Source: Bradyrhizobium embrapense (GTDB lineage: Bacteria; Pseudomonadota; Alphaproteobacteria; Rhizobiales; Xanthobacteraceae). Taken from it: DNA of 64,000 nucleotides. The notes beneath the pieces are model-generated. The model was not told the origin of the DNA. It did no database searches and saw only the letters and a program-made list of their open reading frames with translations. A program made the translations under genes and the position numbers. The stretch spans positions 372,001-436,000 of the forward strand of contig NZ_LFIP02000004.1 of the NCBI RefSeq assembly GCF_001189235.2. The letters run 5' to 3'. How positions within the stretch are numbered: the first letter of the stretch is position 1; every line of letters begins with the position of its first letter. Positions 39,280-47,169 of the stretch are shown piece after piece.

Positions 39280-39513
39280 ATGAACGTTAAAACGATTGTC
39301 GCGGCAGCGCTGCTTGCCGCTTTTGTCACGCCGGCATTTGCAGCGGACGAATTCTACGTCGTGCAGGACGTGAAGACGAAGAAGTGCACGATCGTCGATC
39401 AGAAGCCGGTCGATACGACGACCACCGTCGTCAGCCCGTCGGGCACGATCTACAAGACACGCGCCGAAGCCGAGGCCGGCATGAAGACTGTCAAGGTCTG
39501 CACGTCCGACTGA
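39280..39513 (+). CDS. Small secreted protein, predicted general stress regulon member
   Basis: A 77-residue protein with signal peptide MNVKTIVAAALLAAFVTPAFA, cleaved before ADEFYVVQDV. The mature 56 residues (YVVQDVKTKKCTIVDQKPVD and so on) contain two cysteines, at KKCTI and VKVCTSD, possibly a disulfide. I know such short proteins from Bradyrhizobium genomes but no function. The ATG at 39280 has GGAGGAGAG upstream. A perfect EcfG promoter precedes it, so expression should rise under general stress. Confidence 0.85.
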   Translation: MNVKTIVAAALLAAFVTPAFAADEFYVVQDVKTKKCTIVDQKPVDTTTTVVSPSGTIYKTRAEAEAGMKTVKVCTSD

Positions 39514-39622
39514 TCGGCGCCGAGCACGCAGTCATCGTTATTTGAGCCGTGCCGGCATTCGTCATCCCGGTGATGACATGTGCCGGATCGGTCATCCCCA
39601 CTGAAGGCGAGGAGTTCCTCTT

Positions 39623-40012
39623 ATGAAGAAGTTTGTTATCGGCTGCATCGTGGCTTCGGCGTTCGCGACCGCCGCGCATGCAGCGACCACGATGCCCGCC
39701 GCCCCGACGGACAGCTGGACCATCACCAACTACTACAAGCAGAATGTCTATGATCCGAAGGAATCCAAGATCGGGACGATCGACGACGTGCTCGTCGACA
39801 AGGCTGGCAAGGTGACCGGCCTCGTCGTCGGCGTCGGCGGCTTTCTCGGCGCCGGCGAGAAGGACGTGATCGTGCCGTACACGGCCGTCAAATCGCAAAA
39901 GAAGGACGACAAGTGGTGGCTCACCCTCGACGAGACCAAGGACAGCCTGAAGGCTGCACCGGGCTTCAAGTACGATCGGGCCAGCACGACCTGGATTCCT
40001 GAGAACAAGTAG
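39623..40012 (+). CDS. PRC-barrel domain protein, secreted
   Basis: A 129-residue protein with signal peptide MKKFVIGCIVASAFATAAHA, then a PRC-barrel domain: WTITNYYKQNVYDPKESKIG, then TIDDVLVDKAGKVTGLVVGV and GFLGAGEKDVIVPYTAV. PRC-barrels fold as small beta barrels found in RimM and photosynthetic reaction centre H; exported rhizobial versions are abundant stress-associated envelope proteins of unclear role. GAGGAGTTCCTCTT provides the ribosome binding site. No EcfG-type promoter is visible in the 109-base gap, so it may be read through from the preceding gene. Confidence 0.88.
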   Translation: MKKFVIGCIVASAFATAAHAATTMPAAPTDSWTITNYYKQNVYDPKESKIGTIDDVLVDKAGKVTGLVVGVGGFLGAGEKDVIVPYTAVKSQKKDDKWWLTLDETKDSLKAAPGFKYDRASTTWIPENK

Positions 40013-40509
40013 CACCGAAAGTCCGCCCGCTCGGCGGTGCATGCCGATCACGCAGCTTGACGAGCAAAGCGGAACACTCGCCCCGGCGCCTTCCCGCGCT
40101 GGGGCTCTTGCTTCCGCTCGAACTTCGCCTCAGCCCGGCAAGCAAGGCAATGAAGCCGGATTCTCGCGATGATGATCCGATGCCGCCAGCGGAAGACAAC
40201 GAACATGCGACAACTACCAGCCACCCCTTGGTCGTTTGCCTGCTTCAAGATTTCTGGCCTGATCCGCCAACCAACGATCCCCGGCACCGGAGGTCTCACA
40301 GCACCGGGGATCGCTACTCCCGGTGGGCTTGGGGGCGGAGACCGGGAGCTGAAAGTCGACTCCCGTGGTTCCAGTTCGTTCCAACGGAACCATGGGAACG
40401 CCTGCCATCGTCCGGAAGTTAACCCGACATCACCGCGCGGCCTTCGGTATCCATCGGTGATGAGAACGCCAATTGCGCTCCCGCCTTCTCCAGCAGGAAA
40501 GGACAGCGC
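40013..40509. other. Intergenic region with several hairpins
   Basis: About 500 bases. CACCGGG...CCCGGTG near 40302-40325 and TGGTTCC...GGAACCA near 40367-40392 can fold. GGAAC at 40395-40399 with AGTT 17 bases later (40417-40420) is a weaker EcfG-like promoter, 90 bases before the next gene. Frames covering this area are long on both strands but show no start signal or recognisable protein. Confidence 0.4.
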
Positions 40510-40710
40510 ATGTTCAAGCGTCGTCGTTTCAGGCAAAAGGGCTCGCTTGTAGAACGCCTTCTGGCGCAGGCCAAAGGCCTACGTCAGAAGGCAACGGCTC
40601 TTCCGATCGGAGCCGAGAAAGAAAGGCTCTTGCAGAAAGCCCGGCAGGCCGACACGGCCGCCCAGTTGGACCAATGGCTATCGTCGCCCGGGTTGATGCC
40701 GCCCGAATAG
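40510..40710 (+). CDS. Small basic hypothetical protein
   Basis: A 66-residue basic protein: MFKRRRFRQKGSLVERLLAQ, then helix-favouring sequence AKGLRQKATALPIGAEKERL and LQKARQADTAAQLDQWLSSPG. It looks like a helical hairpin, soluble, with a polybasic N-terminus. An AGGAAAGGACAGC site precedes the ATG. A weak EcfG-like promoter lies about 90 bases before it. I recognise similar small proteins from Bradyrhizobium but cannot name a function. The stop overlaps the GGAAC element serving the next gene. Confidence 0.75.
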   Translation: MFKRRRFRQKGSLVERLLAQAKGLRQKATALPIGAEKERLLQKARQADTAAQLDQWLSSPGLMPPE

Positions 40711-40735
40711 GAACAGAATCCATCGAACGGCCGTT
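40710..40735 (+). promoter_or_regulatory. EcfG-type general stress promoter
   Basis: GGAAC (40710-40714), 17 bases, CGTT (40732-40735): another exact consensus match, 29 bases before the ATG at 40765. Its first base is the last base of the preceding stop codon. Confidence 0.7.
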
Positions 40736-40764
40736 TCCTTCCTGTTGCTCGAGGAGCAATGGCA

Positions 40765-40995
40765 ATGCCCCGCTATTTCTTCGATATCAGGCACGACGGC
40801 GATCTCTACCCCGACGAAGAGGGACTGGATCTGGCGGACCTGAGAGCCGCCAAGGTTGAAGCCGCGAACACCCTGGCCGGCATCGCCAGAGACACCGGCC
40901 ATTCTGGCGGGGACCATGATGTTGCGATTGAAGTCCGGACCGACGATGGACTGCAATTTCATGCCGCCTTTATCCTCCATGGACCGAAACAATAA
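40765..40995 (+). CDS. DUF6894 family small protein
   Basis: A 76-residue protein starting MPRYFFDIRHDGDLYPDEEG and followed by LDLADLRAAKVEAANTLAGI; this matches the short DUF6894 proteins that are very numerous in Bradyrhizobium (PRYFFD..D, G..L, A..EA..TLA). The ATG at 40765 is preferred, because GGAG at 40753-40756 sits eight bases before it; the ATG at 40759 is too close. Function is unknown. A perfect EcfG promoter precedes it, supporting a general stress role. Confidence 0.85.
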   Translation: MPRYFFDIRHDGDLYPDEEGLDLADLRAAKVEAANTLAGIARDTGHSGGDHDVAIEVRTDDGLQFHAAFILHGPKQ

Positions 40996-41011
40996 GGCGC
41001 CCGGCTTGCCG

Positions 41012-41407
41012 ATGTCAGATGTTCGCATGCCATCACGATTGCTGTCGTCTCTGAGCCTCTCGTTTCTGGTCGCCCTGAGCGGTTGCGGCAATCAGCTCGA
41101 GTGCGATTCAATCGAGACGCGAAAAGCCGTGCTCCAGAGCATTGCCGACGACCACCGCAATCCGCTGATCAACTATGCCGCCAGGGAGGCAACGGCGAAG
41201 CCTGATCCGGAAAACTCAAAGCCGCAATACCTGCTCGGTGAAAAGATCGTCACGACTTCGACGAGCGCGGACAAGCGGACCCTGCAATGCAGTGGCGGGA
41301 TTTCGGTCGCCATCGGCGACGTCAAGGCGTCGAAAGAGGTGGAGTTCACCGTGCAAAAGTCCGCCGACGGAAAGTTGTCGGTTTCAGTTGCGCCGTTTCA
41401 GTTTTGA
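41012..41407 (+). CDS. Putative lipoprotein
   Basis: A 131-residue protein with a lipoprotein signal: basic start (MSDVRMPSRLL), hydrophobic SSLSLSFLVALSG and lipobox LSGC at the acylated cysteine. The mature region has two further cysteines (LECDSIETRK and TLQCSGGISV) and ends with VEFTVQKSADGKLSVSVAPF, beta-rich. No named family is recognised. Start could also be the ATG five codons on (41027). It follows the DUF6894 gene by 16 bases and may share its EcfG promoter. Confidence 0.7.
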   Translation: MSDVRMPSRLLSSLSLSFLVALSGCGNQLECDSIETRKAVLQSIADDHRNPLINYAAREATAKPDPENSKPQYLLGEKIVTTSTSADKRTLQCSGGISVAIGDVKASKEVEFTVQKSADGKLSVSVAPFQF

Positions 41408-41592
41408 TTTGGTCGCTTTGCCGGGAACCGGAACGGCGAACACAGAGTTATCCGTCATAGCCGGGGAGCCCGGAGAAAATTCCGGGCCCTGCAAATTCCA
41501 GTTCGAAAAGCCGGGCCGCTCCATTCATTCGCGCTCGCATCGCGAAGGATGCGGTAGTGCATGCCGACCGCGCTCGTCGTGGGAGCACGCCA

Positions 41593-41733
41593 ATGGCTGC
41601 CCGTCCGGAGTGGAGTGCGACGATGCAGGCGAACCACCATCATATCAACGGCGTGGAGGTTGCTTTTGTCTGCGCTGCGGCGGTGTCGCTTTTGGCCCTG
41701 ATCGCCAGCGTGGCGTGGCTCCTGCTGCGATGA
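41593..41733 (+). CDS. Very small membrane protein, 46 residues
   Basis: The frame reads MAARPEWSATMQANHHHING and then a single membrane helix, VEVAFVCAAAVSLLALIASV, ending AWLLLR before TGA. Three consecutive histidines precede the helix. The hydrophobic design is unlikely by chance, though no ribosome binding site is strong (GGGAG 11 bases upstream). A weak GGAAC-N17-AGTT element lies at 41424-41449. No function is known. Confidence 0.45.
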   Translation: MAARPEWSATMQANHHHINGVEVAFVCAAAVSLLALIASVAWLLLR

Positions 41734-41950
41734 GCAATCGAATCGTATCATGAATCGAGAACCATCCCCGCCGCGATCCCATCGATCATCAAGCGGGGTG
41801 GTTATGGGTTTCGCCAGGACGACGATCGTGTGAGGCACCGGCGCTGTCGTCGGCCGGCTTGGATCTCTCGCATGCGCGGGTGATGCCACCGATGGCTTTT
41901 TGATATTCTTTGATAATTGAATCTCACAGCAACGGCGGAAAAAGTACGCC

Positions 41951-42172
41951 CTACAGCCCGGTAAACCCGGCTTTCACATGGTCGGTGCTGCCGTCGAGCT
42001 GGCGCAGATAGGTCAACCCGCACACCGTCAACCGATGCGTGTCGCGCTCGCCCGCATCGAACAGCGTCTGCACGTACTCTGTCACCTTCGCCCGCGCTTC
42101 GTCGCTTGCAGCGGACGTGCGGTTGAGCAGCAGATCATACGTCTGCATGATCCGATCGATCGCAGCTTCCAT
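41951..42172 (-). CDS. Small helical hypothetical protein
   Basis: A 73-residue protein: MEAAIDRIMQTYDLLLNRTS, then AASDEARAKVTEYVQTLFDA and GERDTHRLTVCGLTYLRQLD. It is predicted to be helical and soluble. I recognise this pattern only as a conserved Bradyrhizobium hypothetical. It follows the next upstream gene (42193-42471) by 20 bases on the same strand, so the two probably form an operon. No signal peptide or membrane segment. Confidence 0.7.
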   Translation of the reverse strand: MEAAIDRIMQTYDLLLNRTSAASDEARAKVTEYVQTLFDAGERDTHRLTVCGLTYLRQLDGSTDHVKAGFTGL

Positions 42173-42192
42173 TGAAGTCTCCGGGTTGACGC

Positions 42193-42471
42193 TCAGGCGA
42201 CCACCAGCGTCTCGGCCTCGAATTTCGCGATCGCCTTGTTGGCGAGGCGGAGGCGATTGATCTCACCGCGCTGGAACAGCTTCACGATGATGCCGAGCAG
42301 GCGCTCATTAGTGGCGAAAGTGTCGGGAATGGTGCCTGATTTGCGCAGATAGTTCGAGGCGATCGCGTAGGCGTCACTGACGACCTCGACGTTCAGCACC
42401 TCAATTCCGCGCTCGACCAGCATATCCCTTACTCTCCGTTGGGAGACGGGATAAAGCGCTGGGAACGCCAT
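42193..42471 (-). CDS. Hypothetical protein
   Basis: A 92-residue protein. MAFPALYPVSQRRVRDMLVE and GIEVLNVEVVSDAYAIASNY are followed by LRKSGTIPDTFATNERLLGI and IVKLFQRGEINRLRLANKAI. It looks alpha-helical. AAGGA lies four bases before the ATG at 42471; an internal ATG at 42423 is possible but has a poor site. It is the first gene of a two-gene unit. Function is unknown. Confidence 0.7.
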   Translation of the reverse strand: MAFPALYPVSQRRVRDMLVERGIEVLNVEVVSDAYAIASNYLRKSGTIPDTFATNERLLGIIVKLFQRGEINRLRLANKAIAKFEAETLVVA

Positions 42472-42641
42472 GGTTCCTTGCCCGGGCCGATTTATTTTCG
42501 CAGGTGCAGCATGAAACGTGCAGCATGAAAAACGCATCGGCCGGGCATGACCGATGCGTTGGTTGAAGCAAGGTTGGACTGGAGGGAGGCTGCCGGTCTT
42601 TTCAAGTGGCCGGCTTGGCCATCAGGCGAAAACGGGAAGAC

Positions 42642-43160
42642 TCAGAGGCGATACAGAATCTGGTCGGTCCAGAACCGCTCGAGGCGATGCAGCGACTTGT
42701 TGAGGCTCGCGAACTCCTCGTTCGAGATGCCGCCGACCTGCTCGACCGTCTTAACGTGCTTCTGATACAGCGCATCGACGATCTTGCGGACTTCCTGGCC
42801 CTGCGGGGTCAGGCGGATGCGGACCGAGCGGCGATCGACGCGCGAGCGCTGATGATCGAGGAAGCCGAGCTCGACGAGCTTCTTCAGATTGTAGGAGACG
42901 TTGGAGCCGAGATAGTAGCCGCGGGTGCGCAGTTCGCCGGCGGTCAGCTCCTTGTCACCGATATTGTACAGGAGCAGCGCCTGCACCGAGTTGATGTCGG
43001 CGCGGCCACGACGATCGAATTCGTCCTTGATGACGTCGAGGAGCCGGCGATGCAGCCGCTCCACCAAAGTCAGGGCTTCGAGATAGAGCGGCTGCACCGG
43101 AGCTTGACCGGTAGCGCGATCAGCGGCATCCGCCGCCGTTGTCGCAACGGCTTTCATCAT
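42642..43160 (-). CDS. ldtR: MarR family regulator, LdtR-like
   Basis: A 172-residue MarR protein. LTLVERLHRRLLDVIKDEFD (residues 31-50), INSVQALLLYNIGDKELTAG, the recognition helix RGYYLGSNVSYNLKKLVELG and the wing DHQRSRVDRRSVRIRLTPQG closely resemble what I recall of LdtR, the regulator of an L,D-transpeptidase and osmotic tolerance in Liberibacter and rhizobia. No L,D-transpeptidase gene is adjacent here. The DUF6163 gene that often accompanies it lies upstream, 660 bases away. Gene symbol rests on that resemblance. Confidence 0.8.
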   Translation of the reverse strand: MMKAVATTAADAADRATGQAPVQPLYLEALTLVERLHRRLLDVIKDEFDRRGRADINSVQALLLYNIGDKELTAGELRTRGYYLGSNVSYNLKKLVELGFLDHQRSRVDRRSVRIRLTPQGQEVRKIVDALYQKHVKTVEQVGGISNEEFASLNKSLHRLERFWTDQILYRL

Positions 43161-43819
43161 GACACTTCCCCTGTTTGTCGTTTTTATCGACTTTATTCGA
43201 CGAAACTTGTGTCCCGCCTGATAGGTCCAACGTAAGGGGGCCGTTTGAATATCCGCTTAAATAAGAGAATAAAGAGATCATGAATTTAAGACAGTGAATC
43301 GTGGATTAAGCCCATGGATCAAGGGCTTTTCGCAACTTTTCATTGACGGTGGCTGGCCCCTGTTCACGCTTCGTCTGCCTGCCCTGTCGCATTCGGAAAC
43401 AGCGGCGTCCGAATTCGAAACGACGGCGTAAGGTGTGTGAGGGAACCCTTTACGGTGACCGATCGGTTACCCGAAAATTCTTCGAAAATTTCATTGGAGT
43501 GCATCGCGGCGGGATGCGCGTGATGCGCGCAGGCGGGCCCCATCCGCTGCCGCGGCCAGATCAGTTCCGCCGTCGGCCTGCGCAAAGCCGGCCGGTCACG
43601 CACCGAGATCCGAAGAAATGGCTCCCGACGGCAGGTCCCGCGGAGACGCTCCGGGGGAAATCGGGCATCTCGAAAGGGGTACGATCTGTCGGGCATCCAC
43701 TAGCAGAACCAGTGCGGTTGTCTTCTCGTTGCGCGCACGAGTGCCGAATATTGCCAGCCGCCGTCAGCTATTCGCCGTGCTGTCGCAACAAGGCAACAGC
43801 GTATCGCGCAGGCGGTGAG
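43161..43819. other. Gene-poor region between LdtR-like and DUF6163 genes
   Basis: About 660 bases with no gene I can support. Near 43161-43330 it is AT-rich and should hold the ldtR promoter. GGTGACCGATCGGTTACC at 43454-43471 is an 18-base near-perfect palindrome, followed by the direct repeat CGAAAATT (43473 and 43484). The remainder is GC-rich with short unconvincing frames. Confidence 0.5.
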
Positions 43820-44281
43820 CTATGGCGGGCGTTCGCGCGCCGCCATCCAGGCCAACGCCAGATAGGCCGCGAGCATGACGGCCTCGAGCCCGACCACGGT
43901 GAGGCTGCCGCCATAGATACCCGGAAACATCAGCTCGATGACGGCCATCGACACCACCGTGGTCAACCAGACCACGGCGCCCCACGGCGTCGCGAGCCAG
44001 AGCCCGACGGCGGCGACGAGTTCGATGACGGCGAAATAGATCGTGGCGGTCTGCCAGGCCATCGACTGGTTCTCGAAGGCCTCCTCCTCGCCGCCGACGA
44101 AGCCGGTCACCTGGGCCCAATGATAGAGGCCCTTGGCGACCGAGACGACGGCCATGATGCGCAGGAAAATGACGAGGCGCCGCGTCCACGCATTGTCGTC
44201 CGGCTCGATCCGGTCGGACGAGATCGCGCTCACCGAGATGGCGTTGTCCCGCGCCTGATCGCGTGCAGAGGTGTCAGACAT
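43820..44281 (-). CDS. DUF6163 family membrane protein
   Basis: A 153-residue inner-membrane protein. A polar N-terminus of about 35 residues precedes four hydrophobic segments: VIFLRIMAVVSVAKGLYHWA, TATIYFAVIELVAAVGLWLA, AVVWLTTVVSMAVIELMFPG and VGLEAVMLAAYLALAWMAA. It matches the DUF6163 proteins found next to ldtR in Rhizobiales. Function is unknown; the association suggests an envelope role. The GC-rich gap on its 3' side carries no other gene up to the palindrome region. Confidence 0.8.
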   Translation of the reverse strand: MSDTSARDQARDNAISVSAISSDRIEPDDNAWTRRLVIFLRIMAVVSVAKGLYHWAQVTGFVGGEEEAFENQSMAWQTATIYFAVIELVAAVGLWLATPWGAVVWLTTVVSMAVIELMFPGIYGGSLTVVGLEAVMLAAYLALAWMAARERPP

Positions 44282-44478
44282 CAGAATCGCCGCGTGGCGG
44301 CTGCAAAATGGGGTTCATGGCGCAGTCTTGGCCCGCCGGGACCGCAAAATCAATTGCCGTTGCGGCAAATCGAGGGCGCCCAAGGCGCAACGGTTGGCGC
44401 AATGACGGCGCCCCTGCGAGGTGCTAGAATTACCCTTATATCCGGTCCAGACCAGCCGTCCCTCGAGGAGAAGACAAT

Positions 44479-45543
44479 ATGGCGATCAAATTCGGGCGCC
44501 CGATCGAATTGCGCGATGCGCCGCGGCGCCAGAAGGATGCCCTCGCCTCCCCCTCGCTCGACCTCACGATCCGGATGCGCCGCAACCGCAAGTCGGAATG
44601 GGCCCGCCGTCTGGTACGCGAGAACGTGCTGACCACGGACGACCTGATCTGGCCGATGTTCGTGGTCGATGGCCATAACACCCGCACGCCGGTGGCCTCG
44701 ATGCCCGGCGTCGACCGCCTCACCGTCGACCAGATCGTCCGCGACGCCGAGCGTGCCGCAAAACTCAACATCCCCTGCATCGCGCTGTTTCCTTTCACCG
44801 AGCCTGCGCTGCGCGACGAGCAGGGCTCGGAAGCGCTCAACCCCGACAATCTGGTCTGCCAGGCGGTGCGCGCAATCAAGAAGGAGTTTCCCGACATCGG
44901 CGTGCTCTGCGACGTCGCGCTCGATCCCTTCACCAGCCACGGCCATGACGGGCTGATCGAGGGCGGCAAGATCCTCAACGACGAGACGGTCGCGGTGCTG
45001 GTCCAGCAGGCGCTGACCCAGGCTGAGGCCGGCTGCGACGTGATCGCGCCGTCGGACATGATGGACGGCCGCATCGGCGCGATCCGTGAGGCGCTCGACG
45101 ACAACGGGTTCGGCGACGTCCAGATCATGTCCTATGCGGCGAAATACGCGTCCGCCTTCTACGGCCCGTTCCGCGACGCGATCGGCTCGGCCAAGACGCT
45201 GACCGGCGACAAGCGCACCTATCAGATGGACAGCGCCAATTCCGACGAGGCCCTGCGCGAGGTCGAGCTCGACATCGCCGAGGGTGCCGACATGGTGATG
45301 GTGAAGCCGGGCATGCCCTATCTCGACATCGTCCGCCGCGTGAAGGACCATTTCGCGATGCCGACCTTCGTGTACCAGGTGTCGGGCGAATACGCGATGA
45401 TCGCGGGCGCCGCCGCCAATGGCTGGATCGACGGCGAGCGCGCGATGATGGAGAGCCTGGTCGGCTTCAAGCGCGCCGGCGCCGACGGCATCCTGACCTA
45501 TTTCGCGCCGAAAGCCGCCGAGAAGATCAAGGCGGAGAGCTGA
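44479..45543 (+). CDS. hemB: Delta-aminolevulinic acid dehydratase (porphobilinogen synthase), Mg-type
   Basis: A 354-residue enzyme condensing two aminolevulinates into porphobilinogen for haem. Schiff-base lysines are Lys222 (YAAKYASAFYG) and about Lys276 (MVMVKPGMPYLD). In CDVALDPFTSHGHDG the three zinc-ligand cysteine positions are Ala147, Asp149 and Asp157, the pattern of Mg-dependent enzymes such as that known for B. japonicum. GAGGAGAAG precedes the ATG. Upstream, TAGAATTA at 44425 is at best half an ICE, so Irr control is possible but unproven. An unassociated RDD gene follows. Confidence 0.97.
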   Translation: MAIKFGRPIELRDAPRRQKDALASPSLDLTIRMRRNRKSEWARRLVRENVLTTDDLIWPMFVVDGHNTRTPVASMPGVDRLTVDQIVRDAERAAKLNIPCIALFPFTEPALRDEQGSEALNPDNLVCQAVRAIKKEFPDIGVLCDVALDPFTSHGHDGLIEGGKILNDETVAVLVQQALTQAEAGCDVIAPSDMMDGRIGAIREALDDNGFGDVQIMSYAAKYASAFYGPFRDAIGSAKTLTGDKRTYQMDSANSDEALREVELDIAEGADMVMVKPGMPYLDIVRRVKDHFAMPTFVYQVSGEYAMIAGAAANGWIDGERAMMESLVGFKRAGADGILTYFAPKAAEKIKAES

Positions 45544-45729
45544 GGCGCGGCCAAGGCCGCCCTCCCCGGTACAGCAACATTGCTTTGCTGGCCGCCGCGC
45601 TGTCCGCAAACACGGCACAGACCAGCCGCCGAATCGCCGGAATATTTCGGCTAGTTAATGTTCGCGCGGACTTGGCAGGCCGGCCTCCTGTTCCCATGTC
45701 CGGCGCGGGAGTTTCATCGGAGGTTGGTC

Positions 45730-46287
45730 ATGTCCTACGGCAATGACGGTGGCGCTTGGCGCGGGGCAGCCTGGCGCAACGACGGCGGCGTTCCCCCGCA
45801 TGCGTTCGATCCGTTGATGCAGCCGGAACTGTTCCGCGGCGTGCTGACGCGGCGCGTCTTTGCGTTCCTGATCGACCTCTTCGTGCTGTCGGTGCCGGTG
45901 ATCCTGGCGGTGATCTTCATCGCGATCTTCGGTATCGTCACGCTCGGTCTCGGCTGGGCGCTGTTCTGGCTGGTCTCGCCGGCTTCGATCGTCTGGGCCA
46001 TCGTCTATTACGGGGCCTCGATCGGCGGGCAGCACTCGGCGACCATCGGCATGCGCATGATGGATCTGGAACTGCGCACCTGGTACGGCGCGCGTGGCTA
46101 TTTCGTGCTCGGCGCCACCCATGCGGTGCTGTTCTGGGTGACGGTGTCGTTCCTGTCGCCGCTGGTGCTGCTGGTCGGCCTGCTCAACGGCCGCCGCCGG
46201 CTGCTGCACGACATCATCCTCGGAACCGTCGTCATCAACAGCTCGGTCCGGACCCAGGTCACCTCGGCCGCGCGGGCCTCTTATTAG
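45730..46287 (+). CDS. RDD family membrane protein
   Basis: A 185-residue protein with an N-terminal polar part, then RDD-domain helices: GVLTRRVFAFLIDLFVLSVP has the Arg and Asp after which the family is named, followed by VILAVIFIAIFGIVTLGLGW, SPASIVWAIVYYGASIGGQH SAT, IGMRMMDLEL and the final RRRLLHDIILGTVVI with its Asp. RDD proteins are inner-membrane proteins, some of them Na+/H+ antiporters; role here is unknown. Start at 45730 is preceded by CGGAGGTTGGTC. Confidence 0.88.
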   Translation: MSYGNDGGAWRGAAWRNDGGVPPHAFDPLMQPELFRGVLTRRVFAFLIDLFVLSVPVILAVIFIAIFGIVTLGLGWALFWLVSPASIVWAIVYYGASIGGQHSATIGMRMMDLELRTWYGARGYFVLGATHAVLFWVTVSFLSPLVLLVGLLNGRRRLLHDIILGTVVINSSVRTQVTSAARASY

Positions 46288-46373
46288 GCCCGCCTAAACC
46301 AATTGACCGTTAGCCTCCGGAGGGCGATGCTAACTCGGCTGCCTGTATTGTATGTGGAGCCCGACGATCAGAC

Positions 46374-47150
46374 GTGACCCAGCACTCGCGTGATACCCCC
46401 CAGTTCTACCTGACGGCGCCCTCACCCTGCCCCTATCTGCCGGGCCGGCACGAGCGGAAGGTTTTCACGCACCTGGTCGGCGACAAAGCGGGCGATCTCA
46501 ACGACTTGCTGACCCATGGCGGCTTCCGCCGCAGCCAGTCGATCGCCTACCGCCCGGCCTGCGACCAGTGCCGGGCCTGCGTCTCGGTCCGGGTGGTTGC
46601 CAACGAATTCCGCCCCTCCCGCAACTTCCGCAAGGTGCTGGCCCGCAACGCCGACATCATCGGCGAGCAGCGCACCGCGGTGCCGACCTCGGAGCAATAT
46701 TCGGTCTTCCGCGCCTATCTCGACCGCCGCCACCGCAACGGCGGCATGGCCGACATGACCGTGCTGGACTACGCGATGATGGTCGAGGACAGCCATGTCG
46801 AGACCCGGATCATAGAGTACCGCAAGCGCAATGCCGACAGCGCCATCACCGGCCGCGGCGACGAGCTGATGGCGGTGGCACTGACCGACGTGCTCAGCGA
46901 CGGACTGTCGATGGTCTATTCCTTCTTCGAGCCGGGGCTCGAGGCCCGCTCGCTCGGCACCTTCATGATCCTCGATCATATCGCCCGCGCCCGCCGGCAG
47001 GGCCTGCCTTACGTCTATCTCGGCTACTGGATCGAGGGCTCCAAGAAGATGGACTACAAGGGCCGCTTCCTGCCGCAGCAGCGGCTCGCGCCATCGGGCT
47101 GGCTGCGCGTCGACGCGTCAGGCGAGGGATTGACCGAGCCGCAGGACTAA
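46374..47150 (+). CDS. bpt: Aspartate/glutamate leucyltransferase (arginyltransferase family, Bpt)
   Basis: A 258-residue ATE/Bpt protein that adds leucine from Leu-tRNA to N-terminal Asp or Glu, marking proteins for ClpS/ClpAP degradation. FYLTAPSPCPYLPGRHERKV, the CDQCRACVSVRV cysteines near residue 63, SMVYSFFEPGLEARSLGTFM and YVYLGYWIEGSKKMDYKGRF are the family blocks. The start is GTG at 46374 (GACGTGACC), since no in-frame ATG gives a complete N-terminus. It is convergent with mntH, 20 bases away. Confidence 0.93.
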   Translation: MTQHSRDTPQFYLTAPSPCPYLPGRHERKVFTHLVGDKAGDLNDLLTHGGFRRSQSIAYRPACDQCRACVSVRVVANEFRPSRNFRKVLARNADIIGEQRTAVPTSEQYSVFRAYLDRRHRNGGMADMTVLDYAMMVEDSHVETRIIEYRKRNADSAITGRGDELMAVALTDVLSDGLSMVYSFFEPGLEARSLGTFMILDHIARARRQGLPYVYLGYWIEGSKKMDYKGRFLPQQRLAPSGWLRVDASGEGLTEPQD

Positions 47151-47169
47151 CGCGTTTCGATTGGACGCT

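Noticed and set aside
40048..40536. Minus-strand frame of 162 residues in the gap before the 66-residue protein
   Set aside because: No start signal, mixed composition, and it runs through hairpins and a promoter-like element; its basic C-terminus alone does not make a case.
43443..43470. GGAAC near the palindrome as another EcfG promoter
   Set aside because: At 16 or 17 bases the second element reads TCGG or CGGT, not CGTT, and no gene starts downstream on that strand.
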